Translations under genes and position numbers: made by a program
The notes under the pieces: model-generated
What the model was told of the DNA's origin: nothing
Database searches by the model: none
Seen by the model: the letters and a program-made list of their open reading frames with translations, nothing else
Shown: one piece after another, positions 41,022 to 50,269 of the stretch
Numbering within the stretch: position 1 is the first letter of the stretch
Layout: each line of letters opens with the position of its first letter
Source: Sporolactobacillus pectinivorans
Lineage (GTDB): Bacteria; Bacillota; Bacilli; Bacillales; Sporolactobacillaceae
Assembly: GCF_002802965.1 (NCBI RefSeq)
Contig: NZ_NXGA01000001.1
Location: 3,100,366 to 3,164,365 of the forward strand
Direction of reading: 5' to 3'
DNA length: 64,000 bases

Positions 41022-43655
41022 TTATTTTGCATCATACCAGGTTGATCCATAGGCACATTCAACGCTAAGCGGCACTTTCAAATGAATGGCGTTCCCCATA
41101 ACCTCCGGAACAATCTGTTCCATAATTCCGAGTTCATCTTCAGGCACTTCAAAGATCAGTTCGTCGTGCACCTGAAGCAGCATTCTTGACTTCAGCTGCT
41201 CTTCTTTCAAACGTCGGTCCATCTGAATCATCGCCAGCTTAATGACGTCGGCAGCACTGCCTTGAATCGGAGTATTCATGGCCGTCCGCTCAGCAAAACT
41301 GCGTGTATTGAAATTGCGGCTGTTGATATCCGGAAGATAGCGACGCCTGTTCAGAAGTGTAGTCACGAATCCATCTTTCCGGGCTTTTTTCACGATTTGT
41401 TCCATGTATTGTTTGACGCCCGGATAGCTCCTCAGATACGTTTCAATAAATCGGGCGGCGTCTTTCCGTGTAATCCCAATGTTCTGGGAGAGACCATAAT
41501 CACTGATCCCGTAAATGATGCCAAAATTGACTGCTTTTGCATGCCGACGCATCAGAGGCGTGACCTCCTCTTTTGCCACACCAAATACATCCATCGCGGT
41601 TTTTGTATGAATATCCATTCCGTCAATAAATGCCTGCTGCAGCTTTACATCGTCGGCAATGTGGGCAAGCACACGCAATTCAATTTGCGAATAATCAGCC
41701 GAAAATATCTGCCAGCCCGGTTCTGACGGAAGGAACGCCTTGCGTATCTTGCGCCCTTCCTCCAGACGGATTGGAATGTTCTGCAGATTCGGATCTGTTG
41801 AACTCAAACGTCCGGTTTGCGTCAGCGCCTGATTGTAGCACGTATGGATTTTTCCGGTCCCCGGATGGATGACCTTAAGAAGCCCTTCAACATAAGTTGA
41901 CTTCAGTTTGCCAAGCTGCCGGAAATCAAGGATCCGGTCGATGATTTCATGCCGCCCTTTGAGCTTTTCCAGCACGTCGGCCGCCGTTGAGTAGCCGGTT
42001 TTCGTTTTTTTTATGGTTGGCAATTGTAATTTTTCGAACAGAATTTCACCCAATTGTTTGGGTGAATTGATATTGAATGTGACTCCCGCCATTTGGTATA
42101 TATCCTGCTCAATGACGCTAAGCGTCCGGTCAAGTTCCTCGCCCATTTCTCTTAACGTTTCTCTGCTTGTTTTAACGCCGGTAAATTCCATTTTGGACAA
42201 AACTCTGGCCAAAGGCATTTCGAGATCAAAAAGCAACTGTTCCTGTTTGTTTTCCTTCAGTTCTTCAAGCAACCTCGGTTCCAGCTTCAGCAGTGCATCC
42301 GCCTTTGTTCCCAGATGCTGTGCCTGAGCATCCCCCTCCGGTACTTGGCGTTTCGCGCCTTTTCCATAAAAGGCTTCATCTGTTTCAAGGCCTGATATAC
42401 CGCGTTTTCCGGCAAGAAGTGCCAGATCCATGCCTGCTTCGGAGGGATCGATCAGATAGGAGGCGAGGCGCGTGTCAAACGATACGCCGTTCAGTTGAAT
42501 GCCCTGCCACTTCAGTGCCACTTCAGCCTGTTTGCTGCTGAGAACCACCTTTTCGCGCGAACTGTCAGAAAGCCATTCCTTGAAATTCTGGTCCCGCAAC
42601 CCCTTTTCCGTTTGTATAAAATACGTGCCGGTTTCATTTGACACCGCAAAACCGGTAATTTTTCCATAGTGATAATTTTCATCAAGCATACCGACAATCA
42701 GTGCGCCGGGTGACGTCAGCTGCTCACGGTTGAATCCGTCAACAGGTGTAACTTTAACATCTGCCGCACTCTGCCCTTCCTGGTTTGTGGAATGCGCGCC
42801 AGCCAGCTTGTCCAGCAGTGACTGAAAGCCCAGTTCATGAAGCAAGTCGGTTAGCTCAGGGGTTGCTTTGTTTTCAAAAATGCAGTCTTCAACTGTAACA
42901 GCAATCGGCGAGTCACGGTCAATCGTTGCGATTTTTTTGCTCATCAGCGCCTGCTTCTGATTGTTTTCGAGATTCTCTTTCAACTTCTTCCCGGAGACTT
43001 CATCAATCCGCGCGTAGACGCCTTCTACTGTTTTAAATTGTCCAAGCAACTTAACAGCCGTTTTCTCACCTATCCCGGGCACACCCGGAATGTTGTCGGA
43101 AGCGTCGCCCATCAGTCCTTTTAAATCAATGACTCCCTCGGGTTCAATGCCATATCGTTCACGAACCTGATCGATATCATAGTCGACGGTATCAGTTATC
43201 CCTTTTTTGATCAGCGATACATTGACGTGCTCACCGACAAGCTGAAGATAATCTTTGTCCCCTGTCACAATCCGGACGGCATAACCTTCCTGCCGCGCTC
43301 TTTTCGACAATGTGCCGACAATGTCATCAGCCTCATAGTTCTCCAGTTCATAGTGCCTGATCCCCATTGCATCCAATAATTGATAAACGAAGGGAAACTG
43401 CTGAGAGAGCTCAGGAGGCGTTTTCTGTCTCCCACCTTTATAATCTTTAAAAGTTTCATGTCTGAAAGTCGTTTTGCCTGCATCAAAAGCGACCAGGAGA
43501 TGTGTTGGTTTCTCCTCGGCAATTATCTTCATCAGCATCGTTGTAAATCCATATATTGCGTTTGTATACATCCCTTGGTTATTGCTTAACAGAGGGAGTG
43601 CAAAAAAAGCGCGGTAAACGACGTTATTGCCGTCAATTAAAACAAGTTTCTTCAT
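41022..43655 (-). CDS. polA: DNA polymerase I
   Basis: An 877-residue family A polymerase (Bacillus 880) for Okazaki fragment processing and repair. The 5'-3' exonuclease covers about 1-290 (FDAGKTTFRHE, GDKDYLQLV). The 3'-5' exonuclease-like domain (about 300-465) lacks the usual DxE motif, as in other Bacillus enzymes, so proofreading is probably absent. The polymerase shows motifs A (DYSQIELRVLAH), B (RRHAKAVNFGIIYG) and C (QVHDELIFEV). GGGAGGA precedes the ATG. It follows phoR. Confidence 0.97.
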   Translation of the reverse strand: MKKLVLIDGNNVVYRAFFALPLLSNNQGMYTNAIYGFTTMLMKIIAEEKPTHLLVAFDAGKTTFRHETFKDYKGGRQKTPPELSQQFPFVYQLLDAMGIRHYELENYEADDIVGTLSKRARQEGYAVRIVTGDKDYLQLVGEHVNVSLIKKGITDTVDYDIDQVRERYGIEPEGVIDLKGLMGDASDNIPGVPGIGEKTAVKLLGQFKTVEGVYARIDEVSGKKLKENLENNQKQALMSKKIATIDRDSPIAVTVEDCIFENKATPELTDLLHELGFQSLLDKLAGAHSTNQEGQSAADVKVTPVDGFNREQLTSPGALIVGMLDENYHYGKITGFAVSNETGTYFIQTEKGLRDQNFKEWLSDSSREKVVLSSKQAEVALKWQGIQLNGVSFDTRLASYLIDPSEAGMDLALLAGKRGISGLETDEAFYGKGAKRQVPEGDAQAQHLGTKADALLKLEPRLLEELKENKQEQLLFDLEMPLARVLSKMEFTGVKTSRETLREMGEELDRTLSVIEQDIYQMAGVTFNINSPKQLGEILFEKLQLPTIKKTKTGYSTAADVLEKLKGRHEIIDRILDFRQLGKLKSTYVEGLLKVIHPGTGKIHTCYNQALTQTGRLSSTDPNLQNIPIRLEEGRKIRKAFLPSEPGWQIFSADYSQIELRVLAHIADDVKLQQAFIDGMDIHTKTAMDVFGVAKEEVTPLMRRHAKAVNFGIIYGISDYGLSQNIGITRKDAARFIETYLRSYPGVKQYMEQIVKKARKDGFVTTLLNRRRYLPDINSRNFNTRSFAERTAMNTPIQGSAADVIKLAMIQMDRRLKEEQLKSRMLLQVHDELIFEVPEDELGIMEQIVPEVMGNAIHLKVPLSVECAYGSTWYDAK

Positions 43656-43721
43656 GACTGTCCTCCCGGAAACTCAACATCACACAATCCTTTTCTCTTA
43701 TTTTAAAGCAAGAAAAGTGAT

Positions 43722-45437
43722 TTATCCAATCGGCGGTGTTGTTTTCTTGAAAGAGATCACGAAGGTCGTTCCTTTTCCCGGCTCACTCTCAACATCGATC
43801 TGACCTTCATGCGCTTCTACGAGGTGCTTGACAATAGCCAGGCCAAGTCCCGTTCCGCCTGAATCCCTGCTTCTCGCTTTGTCCACACGGTAAAAGCGCT
43901 CAAAAACTCTTGGAATCTGATCCCTTTCAATACCAATGCCCGTATCTGAAATGATAAATTTTGAGTGTTTTGCAGTCTCAGTGACCGACAGAGTGATTGT
44001 CCCATTTTCCGGTGTGTAAGAAATAGCATTTGTGATTAGGTTAATCATGATCTGACGTATACGGTATGGATCGCCAAGCGCCCAACCTTCATCACTGCGG
44101 AGTCTGTTGATTTTAATATTTTTTTTCTCTGCCTTTTCTTTAAAAATCAGCAGCGCGGCGTCCATTAATTTCGAGAGTGAAATCGTCTGCCAGTCGATGG
44201 AGAAATGCTCACGCTCAATCTTTGAGAGTTCAAGCAAATCTTTAACCAGACTCTGAAGCCGTTTTGCTTCATGGAGCATAATATTCAGAAACTGCTCCTC
44301 CATCTCTTTGTCATCTTTTGCTCCATCCAGGAGAGTCTCAGTAAAACCGATCACGGATGTAATTGGCGTTTTCAGTTCGTGGGAAACATTTGCCACAAAA
44401 TCTTTGCGCATATTTTCAAGTTTCTTAATGCCCGTGATGTCATGAAAAACAACGACAATACCCCTGACATTTTTTTGTCTATCAAGGATTGGCGCACAGG
44501 ATACATCGAAATGCTTGCGTTCGATGTGGACATAGAGCTGGAGCTGACGCGCCATCCTTTCCCTTGACCTGAATACTTCGGCAATTATTTCATTGACTTC
44601 GGCGTAAGGAATGACTTCGTGAAAGTCGGCCAGTTCCCAATGTGCAGCTTCTGTTTTAAAATCGTCTCTGAAGGTCTGATTAACGTATTCTATCCTGCCT
44701 TTTCCATCAATGAAAATAAGGCCGTTGCCAATATTTTCGATCAGAGTTTCCATACTGTCTCTTTGATTGGCATAGGACCGGCTGATTTCATGCAGGGACT
44801 CTGAAAGCCGGTTCATTGCCAGATTAAGCCGAAGCACGCTTTCATGCGGTTCATCATTAGAAGCAATCATATTATATTTTCCATCCAAAATATTTTCAGC
44901 CATTCTCGCAGCAAAGCGGATAGGGTTTCTGTAGGAGCGTACAAGAAAATCGCGATAGAACAGTAGACCCACGCCAAAAAGAAAGATAAACCAATAGAGC
45001 AGGTTCAAACCGACAATGACTGTTCTGGTTCCTTTAAGTTCCAGATAGCCTACAGTTTTCTGATCTGCTCTGATGGGCGTTATGTAAATTGCGGAATCTC
45101 CGGTATCTCTGAAAGTCTCCCATTTTTTAGAGAGAACTGTTTCACTGAGTGGTGCAGAGGAATACTTGATATGGCGCCCCGCATCAAAAATATTGATCCG
45201 AAGATTTTCTTTTTTAGCATATGCTTTTAATCCATCATGAATCTGTGACACATCCATTTTTCCATTGCGAACTGCCATAATCGCGATCCATTCCGAATGG
45301 TCTTCCATTCGTGTTCGATCCTGCTGTGCACAGGCCACCTGAATAACCTGATCCGAAACATAGATCATAAAAAGCAGACAAAAAATTACGAATCCCCAGC
45401 GAATCCACAGTCTTGAATCAACTCTTTGGTTCTTCAA
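43722..45437 (-). CDS. phoR: Phosphate regulon sensor kinase PhoR
   Basis: A 571-residue membrane kinase: TM1 at about 12-32, an extracytoplasmic PAS-like region to about 140, TM2 at about 145-168, then HAMP-like and PAS regions. The phospho-acceptor is in the VSHELKTPITSVIGF box near residue 350, and the ATPase has N and G boxes (LITNAISYTPENG, GTGLGLAIVKHLV). Length fits B. subtilis PhoR (579). The TTG start at 45437 overlaps phoP by 20 bases. It lies beside pstSCAB, so it is placed to sense phosphate limitation. Confidence 0.95.
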   Translation of the reverse strand: MKNQRVDSRLWIRWGFVIFCLLFMIYVSDQVIQVACAQQDRTRMEDHSEWIAIMAVRNGKMDVSQIHDGLKAYAKKENLRINIFDAGRHIKYSSAPLSETVLSKKWETFRDTGDSAIYITPIRADQKTVGYLELKGTRTVIVGLNLLYWFIFLFGVGLLFYRDFLVRSYRNPIRFAARMAENILDGKYNMIASNDEPHESVLRLNLAMNRLSESLHEISRSYANQRDSMETLIENIGNGLIFIDGKGRIEYVNQTFRDDFKTEAAHWELADFHEVIPYAEVNEIIAEVFRSRERMARQLQLYVHIERKHFDVSCAPILDRQKNVRGIVVVFHDITGIKKLENMRKDFVANVSHELKTPITSVIGFTETLLDGAKDDKEMEEQFLNIMLHEAKRLQSLVKDLLELSKIEREHFSIDWQTISLSKLMDAALLIFKEKAEKKNIKINRLRSDEGWALGDPYRIRQIMINLITNAISYTPENGTITLSVTETAKHSKFIISDTGIGIERDQIPRVFERFYRVDKARSRDSGGTGLGLAIVKHLVEAHEGQIDVESEPGKGTTFVISFKKTTPPIG

Positions 45438-46113
45438 GTTTATAACCCAACCCTCGCACTGTCTTAATATAGAGTGGTTTTCTCGTCACGTCTTCTATCT
45501 TTTCTCTCAGATGGCTGACATGGACATCTACAATTCGTGTGTCTCCGGCAAAGTCATAATTCCAGACTGCATTGAGCAGCTGTTCACGTGTCAGCACTCT
45601 ACCCTTATGCTTCATCATATAGACGAGCAGTTCAAATTCTTTGGGTGTCAGAAGCATCTCTTTATCTTTGAACATGGCCTCGAACTTATTCGGGTAGACT
45701 TTCAGGTCACCGGAAACAAGCACTTCATTCTGTTCCTGATGCCCCATCTCAGTTCGCCTGAATATGGCCTTGACCCGTGCTACAACTTCACGCGGGCTGA
45801 AGGGTTTGGTCATATAATCGTCTGCACCAAGCTCCAGTCCCAGCACCTTGTCAAGCTCATCGTCCCGGGCTGTCAGCATAATAATCGGTACATAGATAAA
45901 TTCCTGGCGTAACTTTTTGCAGACATCCATCCCGTCCATTTCCGGAAGCATCAAGTCCAGCACGATCAGATCCGGACGCTGCTCCTGAACGATAGGCAAA
46001 ACTTCTGTGCCCGTCCCGGCTGAAATCACATCATAACCGGCCTTCTTCAGATTAAAAGAAAGCAGTGTTACAATGGATGGCTCATCATCAACGACCAGTA
46101 TCTTTTTTGGCAT
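45418..46113 (-). CDS. phoP: Phosphate regulon response regulator PhoP
   Basis: A 231-residue OmpR-family regulator. The receiver has DDE near residue 9 and phospho-acceptor D53 in VLDLMLPEMDG; the winged-helix C-terminal domain (ARVKAIFRR ... VDVHVSHLREKIE ... VRGLGYKLE) binds TTAACA-like repeats. The ATG at 46113 follows AAGGAGG at 6 bases. It lies next to mdh in B. subtilis; here the pst operon and an IS are between them. It is probably the regulator of the Pho box upstream of pstS. Confidence 0.95.
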   Translation of the reverse strand: MPKKILVVDDEPSIVTLLSFNLKKAGYDVISAGTGTEVLPIVQEQRPDLIVLDLMLPEMDGMDVCKKLRQEFIYVPIIMLTARDDELDKVLGLELGADDYMTKPFSPREVVARVKAIFRRTEMGHQEQNEVLVSGDLKVYPNKFEAMFKDKEMLLTPKEFELLVYMMKHKGRVLTREQLLNAVWNYDFAGDTRIVDVHVSHLREKIEDVTRKPLYIKTVRGLGYKLEEPKS

Positions 46114-46267
46114 ATCGAACCTCCTTGCCTGTCCTTTTAATCCTTTAACGATCATATCTGTTTCTGCAGACAGATACAGCAGATCTTCAGGTTAAAAAAG
46201 GCCAATTTCTGCTCTATCGCAATACACCAGATTATCACGGACATTGGAGGACAGTACGTTCAATCAA

Positions 46268-47080
46268 TCATCCAAAACGTCCTGAAATGTAGTCAGCCGT
46301 ACTCTTTTTCCCCGGATTAGTAAACAAATCTTTCGTCATGCCGAATTCAACGAGCTCCCCTTGATAAAAGAAAGCTGTATAGTCAGCAATTCGAGCCGCC
46401 TGCTGCATATTATGTGTCACGATAACGATCGTATACTCTTCCTTCAGCTTAAGAAGGAGTTCTTCAATTTTGGAAGTAGATACAGGGTCAAGCGCTGAAG
46501 TCGGTTCATCGAGCAGGAGTACACTTGGCTTTAAAGCCAAAGCCCTTGCAATGCATAAACGTTGCTGCTGCCCACCTGACAGACCTGTCGCCGAATGGTC
46601 GAGACGGTTTTTCACTTCATCCCATAACCCGACTTCCTTCAGGCAACTTTCTGTGGTCTCTTTCAGTATTTTTTTATTGTGCATCCCTGCAAACTTCAGA
46701 GGAAGCTGGATATTCTCACTGATTGACTTTGGAAACGGATTGGGCTGCTGAAAAACCATACCGATTTCCTTACGCAGCTGAACAACATCAATCTTTGAAT
46801 TTAAAATATTATTATCACGATAAAGAATATTGCCCTCGCATCGGGCGGTTGGTATCAAGTCGTTCATTCGGTTAATCGTGCGGATGAATGTCGACTTGCC
46901 GCAGCCTGAAGGGCCGATCAGCGCTGTAATCGATTTTTCATGGATCGGCATATTCACATCTTTAACCGCATGATTGCTGCCGTAATAAATATTAACGTCC
47001 TTAACATCAATCTGTACCGGTGTCTCTTCGCTTTTACCCTTGGCAAAGTTTGCGATGTTGGTATCCAATTGAATCATCAT
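46268..47080 (-). CDS. pstB: Phosphate ABC transporter ATP-binding protein
   Basis: A 270-residue ATPase of the phosphate importer, with Walker [10 protein letters not shown], signature LSGGQQQR, Walker [14 protein letters not shown] and the PstB-typical [17 protein letters not shown]. It powers import through PstC and PstA. It ends the operon; unlike many operons there is no phoU after it. GAGGGGGAG precedes the start. Confidence 0.97.
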   Translation of the reverse strand: MMIQLDTNIANFAKGKSEETPVQIDVKDVNIYYGSNHAVKDVNMPIHEKSITALIGPSGCGKSTFIRTINRMNDLIPTARCEGNILYRDNNILNSKIDVVQLRKEIGMVFQQPNPFPKSISENIQLPLKFAGMHNKKILKETTESCLKEVGLWDEVKNRLDHSATGLSGGQQQRLCIARALALKPSVLLLDEPTSALDPVSTSKIEELLLKLKEEYTIVIVTHNMQQAARIADYTAFFYQGELVEFGMTKDLFTNPGKKSTADYISGRFG

Positions 47081-47093
47081 TCAATACTCCCCC

Positions 47094-47981
47094 TCATGAT
47101 TTTCCTGATAATTTTTGATTGATTACTTTTCCTAGTGCACGTGCCAGCAGGTTAAACAGCAGAACGCAGATAACAAGGACAGCAGCGGACCCATTTGCAA
47201 CAGTCTGAATGTCTGGGATAATACCCGAAGTATTCACAGCCCAAATGTGAACCGAAAGTGTCTCAGCTGAACGGAACAGGTTTAACGGCGAAGTGGGTGC
47301 AGCAGGATTCCAGTTTGTGAAATCCAGACTTGGCGTAGACATGCCTGCTGTAAACAGTAAAGCCGCAGATTCGCCGAATACTCTGCCTGCAGACAGAATG
47401 ATTCCTGTCAATATGCTCGGAAAAGCCGCCGGGAGCAGAATGGTTTTAATCGTGTGCCAGTGAGTGAGGCCGAGCGCGAGGCCGCCTTCTTTCTGGTGTA
47501 ACGATAGAGAGCGGAAACCGTCTTCTGTTACACGCACAATTACCGGAAGGTTAAATACGGTGAGCGCAAGAGCACCGGAAAGTACAGAAAAATGAAACTG
47601 AAAATAATCTACAAAAACGAGCATCCCAAACATACCGACAACAATAGAAGGCAGAGATGCAAGCACCTCAACACAAGAGCGGATGAAAGATGTCATTTTG
47701 CCGGGTCTAGCGTATTCTGCAAGATAAATTCCGCCACTCGTCCCAATCGGCACAGTCAAAATCATCGTAATAATCAACACGTAAAAAGAATTCCAGAGTT
47801 GATCCTTGATCCCGCCGCCCGCTTGGAATGTACTGGACTCCGAAGTAAGAAAATGCCAAGAAATACTTGTCACACCATTGACTAATATATAGCCAAGCAA
47901 CGCTGCGAGAATACCAGCCATGATCACGGCACAAAGAACAATGAGTGATAGAGCGATTCTATTCGTCACCTTGCTGCTCAT
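47094..47981 (-). CDS. pstA: Phosphate ABC transporter permease PstA
   Basis: A 295-residue permease with about six membrane segments and the EAA loop (SLHQKEGGLALGLTHWHTIKTILLPAAFPSILTG). The ATG at 47981 shares a base with the pstC stop (TGATG), and AAGGAGGA lies 8 bases upstream, so it is translationally coupled to pstC. An upstream GTG (47984) is less likely. Confidence 0.96.
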   Translation of the reverse strand: MSSKVTNRIALSLIVLCAVIMAGILAALLGYILVNGVTSISWHFLTSESSTFQAGGGIKDQLWNSFYVLIITMILTVPIGTSGGIYLAEYARPGKMTSFIRSCVEVLASLPSIVVGMFGMLVFVDYFQFHFSVLSGALALTVFNLPVIVRVTEDGFRSLSLHQKEGGLALGLTHWHTIKTILLPAAFPSILTGIILSAGRVFGESAALLFTAGMSTPSLDFTNWNPAAPTSPLNLFRSAETLSVHIWAVNTSGIIPDIQTVANGSAAVLVICVLLFNLLARALGKVINQKLSGKS

Positions 47982-48949
47982 CACGCATTCCTCCTTCTTG
48001 AGAGCATCCGAATAATTAAAATAAATATATAGGAAATAACAAGCAGAATCAGTCCAAGTGTCCAGAGGACATCGTTCGGTATGCTTCCCGCTGTCGTATC
48101 ACCCATGCTCAATGTAATAATTGTCGTTAAAGTAGCCGCCGGATCAAAAATAGAGTGAGGCATCGTATTCGTATTGCCAATCACCATTTGAACAGCGAGC
48201 GCCTCTCCGAAAGCTCTTGACATACCGAGGATGATTGCTGTGACGAGACTTGAACCCGCTGCAGGGATGACCACCCGCCAGATGGTTTGCCACTTCGTTC
48301 CGCCTATGGCATAAGATGCTTCACGCAATGTATCTGGTACCGCGCGCAGGCTGTCGGCTGCAATGCTGGCAACGGTGGGCAATATCATAACGCCGACAAC
48401 CAGCGCACCTGCAAGCAGATTAAAACCGGACCCTCCAAAATGCACGCGCATGAAGGGTACAATAACAGTAAGGCCGATCAAACCATAAACAACTGAGGGT
48501 ATGCCGACAAGAATCTCTATCACAGGCTGCAATACTCTCTGGCCCCATTTTTTTGCCAGTTCAGCCATGAAAACGGCGCATCCAACAGCTACTGGTGTCG
48601 CGAAAACAGCTGCAAGCAGCGTTACTGCTAGCGAGCCGAAAATAAACGGGAACGCTCCATAAGAAACTTTTCCTGCTATCGATTGATCCGGATTCCATGT
48701 TGTGCCTGTAATAAATGACCAAAAATTTATATGGTCGACAACAAAAGATCGAAGCCCCTGTACAGTCAAAAATAGCGTAATCGCAACCACCGCAATAATC
48801 ATGAGAAGAGCGCTACCATATATAACTATTTTGCCTCTAGTCTCACTATAATGGTCGATGAGGCCTTTCGCCAGCCCTTTTTCTCTCAATAAAGATGGTT
48901 TGGGAGATTTTCCCGGTGCTTGAGCGATTGCGGCCCTATTGATTTTCAT
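47981..48949 (-). CDS. pstC: Phosphate ABC transporter permease PstC
   Basis: A 322-residue permease with about six membrane segments and the EAA loop (TLREASYAIGGTKWQTIWRVVIPAAGSSLVTA). The cytoplasmic N-terminal tail is about 40 residues. It pairs with PstA to form the phosphate channel. It follows pstS, 122 bases downstream. GAGGTGTAGGG precedes the ATG. Confidence 0.96.
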   Translation of the reverse strand: MKINRAAIAQAPGKSPKPSLLREKGLAKGLIDHYSETRGKIVIYGSALLMIIAVVAITLFLTVQGLRSFVVDHINFWSFITGTTWNPDQSIAGKVSYGAFPFIFGSLAVTLLAAVFATPVAVGCAVFMAELAKKWGQRVLQPVIEILVGIPSVVYGLIGLTVIVPFMRVHFGGSGFNLLAGALVVGVMILPTVASIAADSLRAVPDTLREASYAIGGTKWQTIWRVVIPAAGSSLVTAIILGMSRAFGEALAVQMVIGNTNTMPHSIFDPAATLTTIITLSMGDTTAGSIPNDVLWTLGLILLVISYIFILIIRMLSRRRNA

Positions 48950-49071
48950 CCCTACACCTCATTTTACTACTAATTATAAATACAACGGTAAGCGGGATGT
49001 AAAATACTAATCCCGCTTCGCCGTTTTTCTGCATAACATTATTATGTCAGTGTTGTATATTAAATTTAATT

Positions 49072-50019
49072 TTACTTTGCAGTTATTTTCCCAGTAGCAT
49101 CACGCTGAACAGTTAACTTGTCCACCGCAATATAACCCTGAGCCGAAAGATCTTTGGTCTGAACAGTGCTGCTCATCATGTAATCGAGGAATGCCTTAGC
49201 CAAAGCAGAAGGTTTGCCTTTTGTATACATGTGTTCATAAGCCCAAACCGGGAACTTGCCGGAAGCAACGTTGGCTTCAGTTGCCTGTACACCGTCGATG
49301 GAAAGTGCTACTACTGATTTATCGCCAGGTGTGAAATAAGACAATGCGAGATAGCCAATAGCGCCAGGAGTCTGAGCGACAATTTTTTTAACCGTGTTCG
49401 AAGAATCCTGCGTAATGCCGTTAGCCGGTGTCTTACCATCCAAAGCGAACTGATCAAACGTTTTCCGTGTACCTGAACTTGCCGAGCGGTTTACCAATGT
49501 AATTTTAACATTTTTTCCGCCAACCTGGCTCCAGTTTGTAACCTGGCCAGTGAATACTTTCTGAAGATCAGCTTTTGAAAGATTTGTTACGCCTGCTTTT
49601 GGGTTAACAGCAGCAGTCATAGCAACAACAGCTACTTTGTAGTCCGTAAGAGCTTTTGCATCGATATTCTTTCCGTTTTCAGCAAAAATGTCGGAATCAC
49701 CGATGTCAAAGTTTCCAGCCTGTACCTGGCTCAAGCCGGTGCCGCTTCCGCCGCCCTGAACATCAATCTGGACGTTAGGATTGTTGGCCATAAATTCTTT
49801 TGCGGCCTGCGCAGCTAACGGCTGCAACGCTGTAGAACCACCCAGTGTAAGTTTACCGGAAAGTGCCTTTGAACTCGAGCTTGAACTTGAAGAAGAGCTT
49901 GAACTGCTGCTCGAACTGCTGCTTGAGCTGCTTCCGCTGCCGTTCCCGCATGCTCCGAGAACAAGAATAACTGATAAAGCAAGGAGCAGGCCAAGCGTTA
50001 GCAAACTTTTCTTTTTCAT
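49072..50019 (-). CDS. pstS: Phosphate-binding lipoprotein PstS with polyserine linker
   Basis: A 315-residue substrate-binding protein. The signal peptide ends in lipobox LGAC (C24 to be lipidated), followed by a tract of about 21 serines (interrupted only at its start by Gly/Asn) before the folded domain. The binding domain has GGSTALQPL near residue 65, QGGGSGTGLSQV near 95 and NRSASSGTRKTF near 185, all typical of phosphate contact loops. The polyserine run is longer than usual and probably tethers the receptor above the membrane. Start follows GAGGGGGA. Controlled by a four-repeat Pho box. Confidence 0.96.
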   Translation of the reverse strand: MKKKSLLTLGLLLALSVILVLGACGNGSGSSSSSSSSSSSSSSSSSSSSSKALSGKLTLGGSTALQPLAAQAAKEFMANNPNVQIDVQGGGSGTGLSQVQAGNFDIGDSDIFAENGKNIDAKALTDYKVAVVAMTAAVNPKAGVTNLSKADLQKVFTGQVTNWSQVGGKNVKITLVNRSASSGTRKTFDQFALDGKTPANGITQDSSNTVKKIVAQTPGAIGYLALSYFTPGDKSVVALSIDGVQATEANVASGKFPVWAYEHMYTKGKPSALAKAFLDYMMSSTVQTKDLSAQGYIAVDKLTVQRDATGKITAK

Positions 50020-50066
50020 AAGAAATTTTTCCCCCTCAGTTTTAACGTACCCTTATTGCACTACTA

Positions 50067-50120
50067 ATAATAAAACGATAGTTTTAAAAACATATAAACG
50101 CAATGTAAATTTATTGTAAA
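50067..50120 (-). promoter_or_regulatory. PhoP box and -10 region of pstSCAB
   Basis: On the minus strand four six-base repeats are spaced exactly 5 bases apart: TTTACA (50115-50120), TTTACA (50104-50109), TTTATA (50093-50098) and TTAAAA (50082-50087). This matches the known PhoP target TT(A/C/T)ACA with 11-bp period. A TATTAT (50067-50072) serves as -10; there is no good -35, as expected for PhoP-activated promoters. Confidence 0.9.
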
Positions 50121-50269
50121 GATGTGCAGCTTGTCACATATATAGTTTTCCCTGTCCGTTTTCAAATTACTCAAGAAAAAATAAAACTGATGAACTCAGA
50201 AAAAAATGGGATCATCAGCCATTATTATTTTAATTAAATGAATTTCATATTTCTTAGCCCTTATGCCCC

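Noticed and set aside
49781..50119. Glu/Leu-rich plus-strand frame opposite pstS
   Set aside because: It is the complement of the polyserine tract of PstS, which explains the biased composition.
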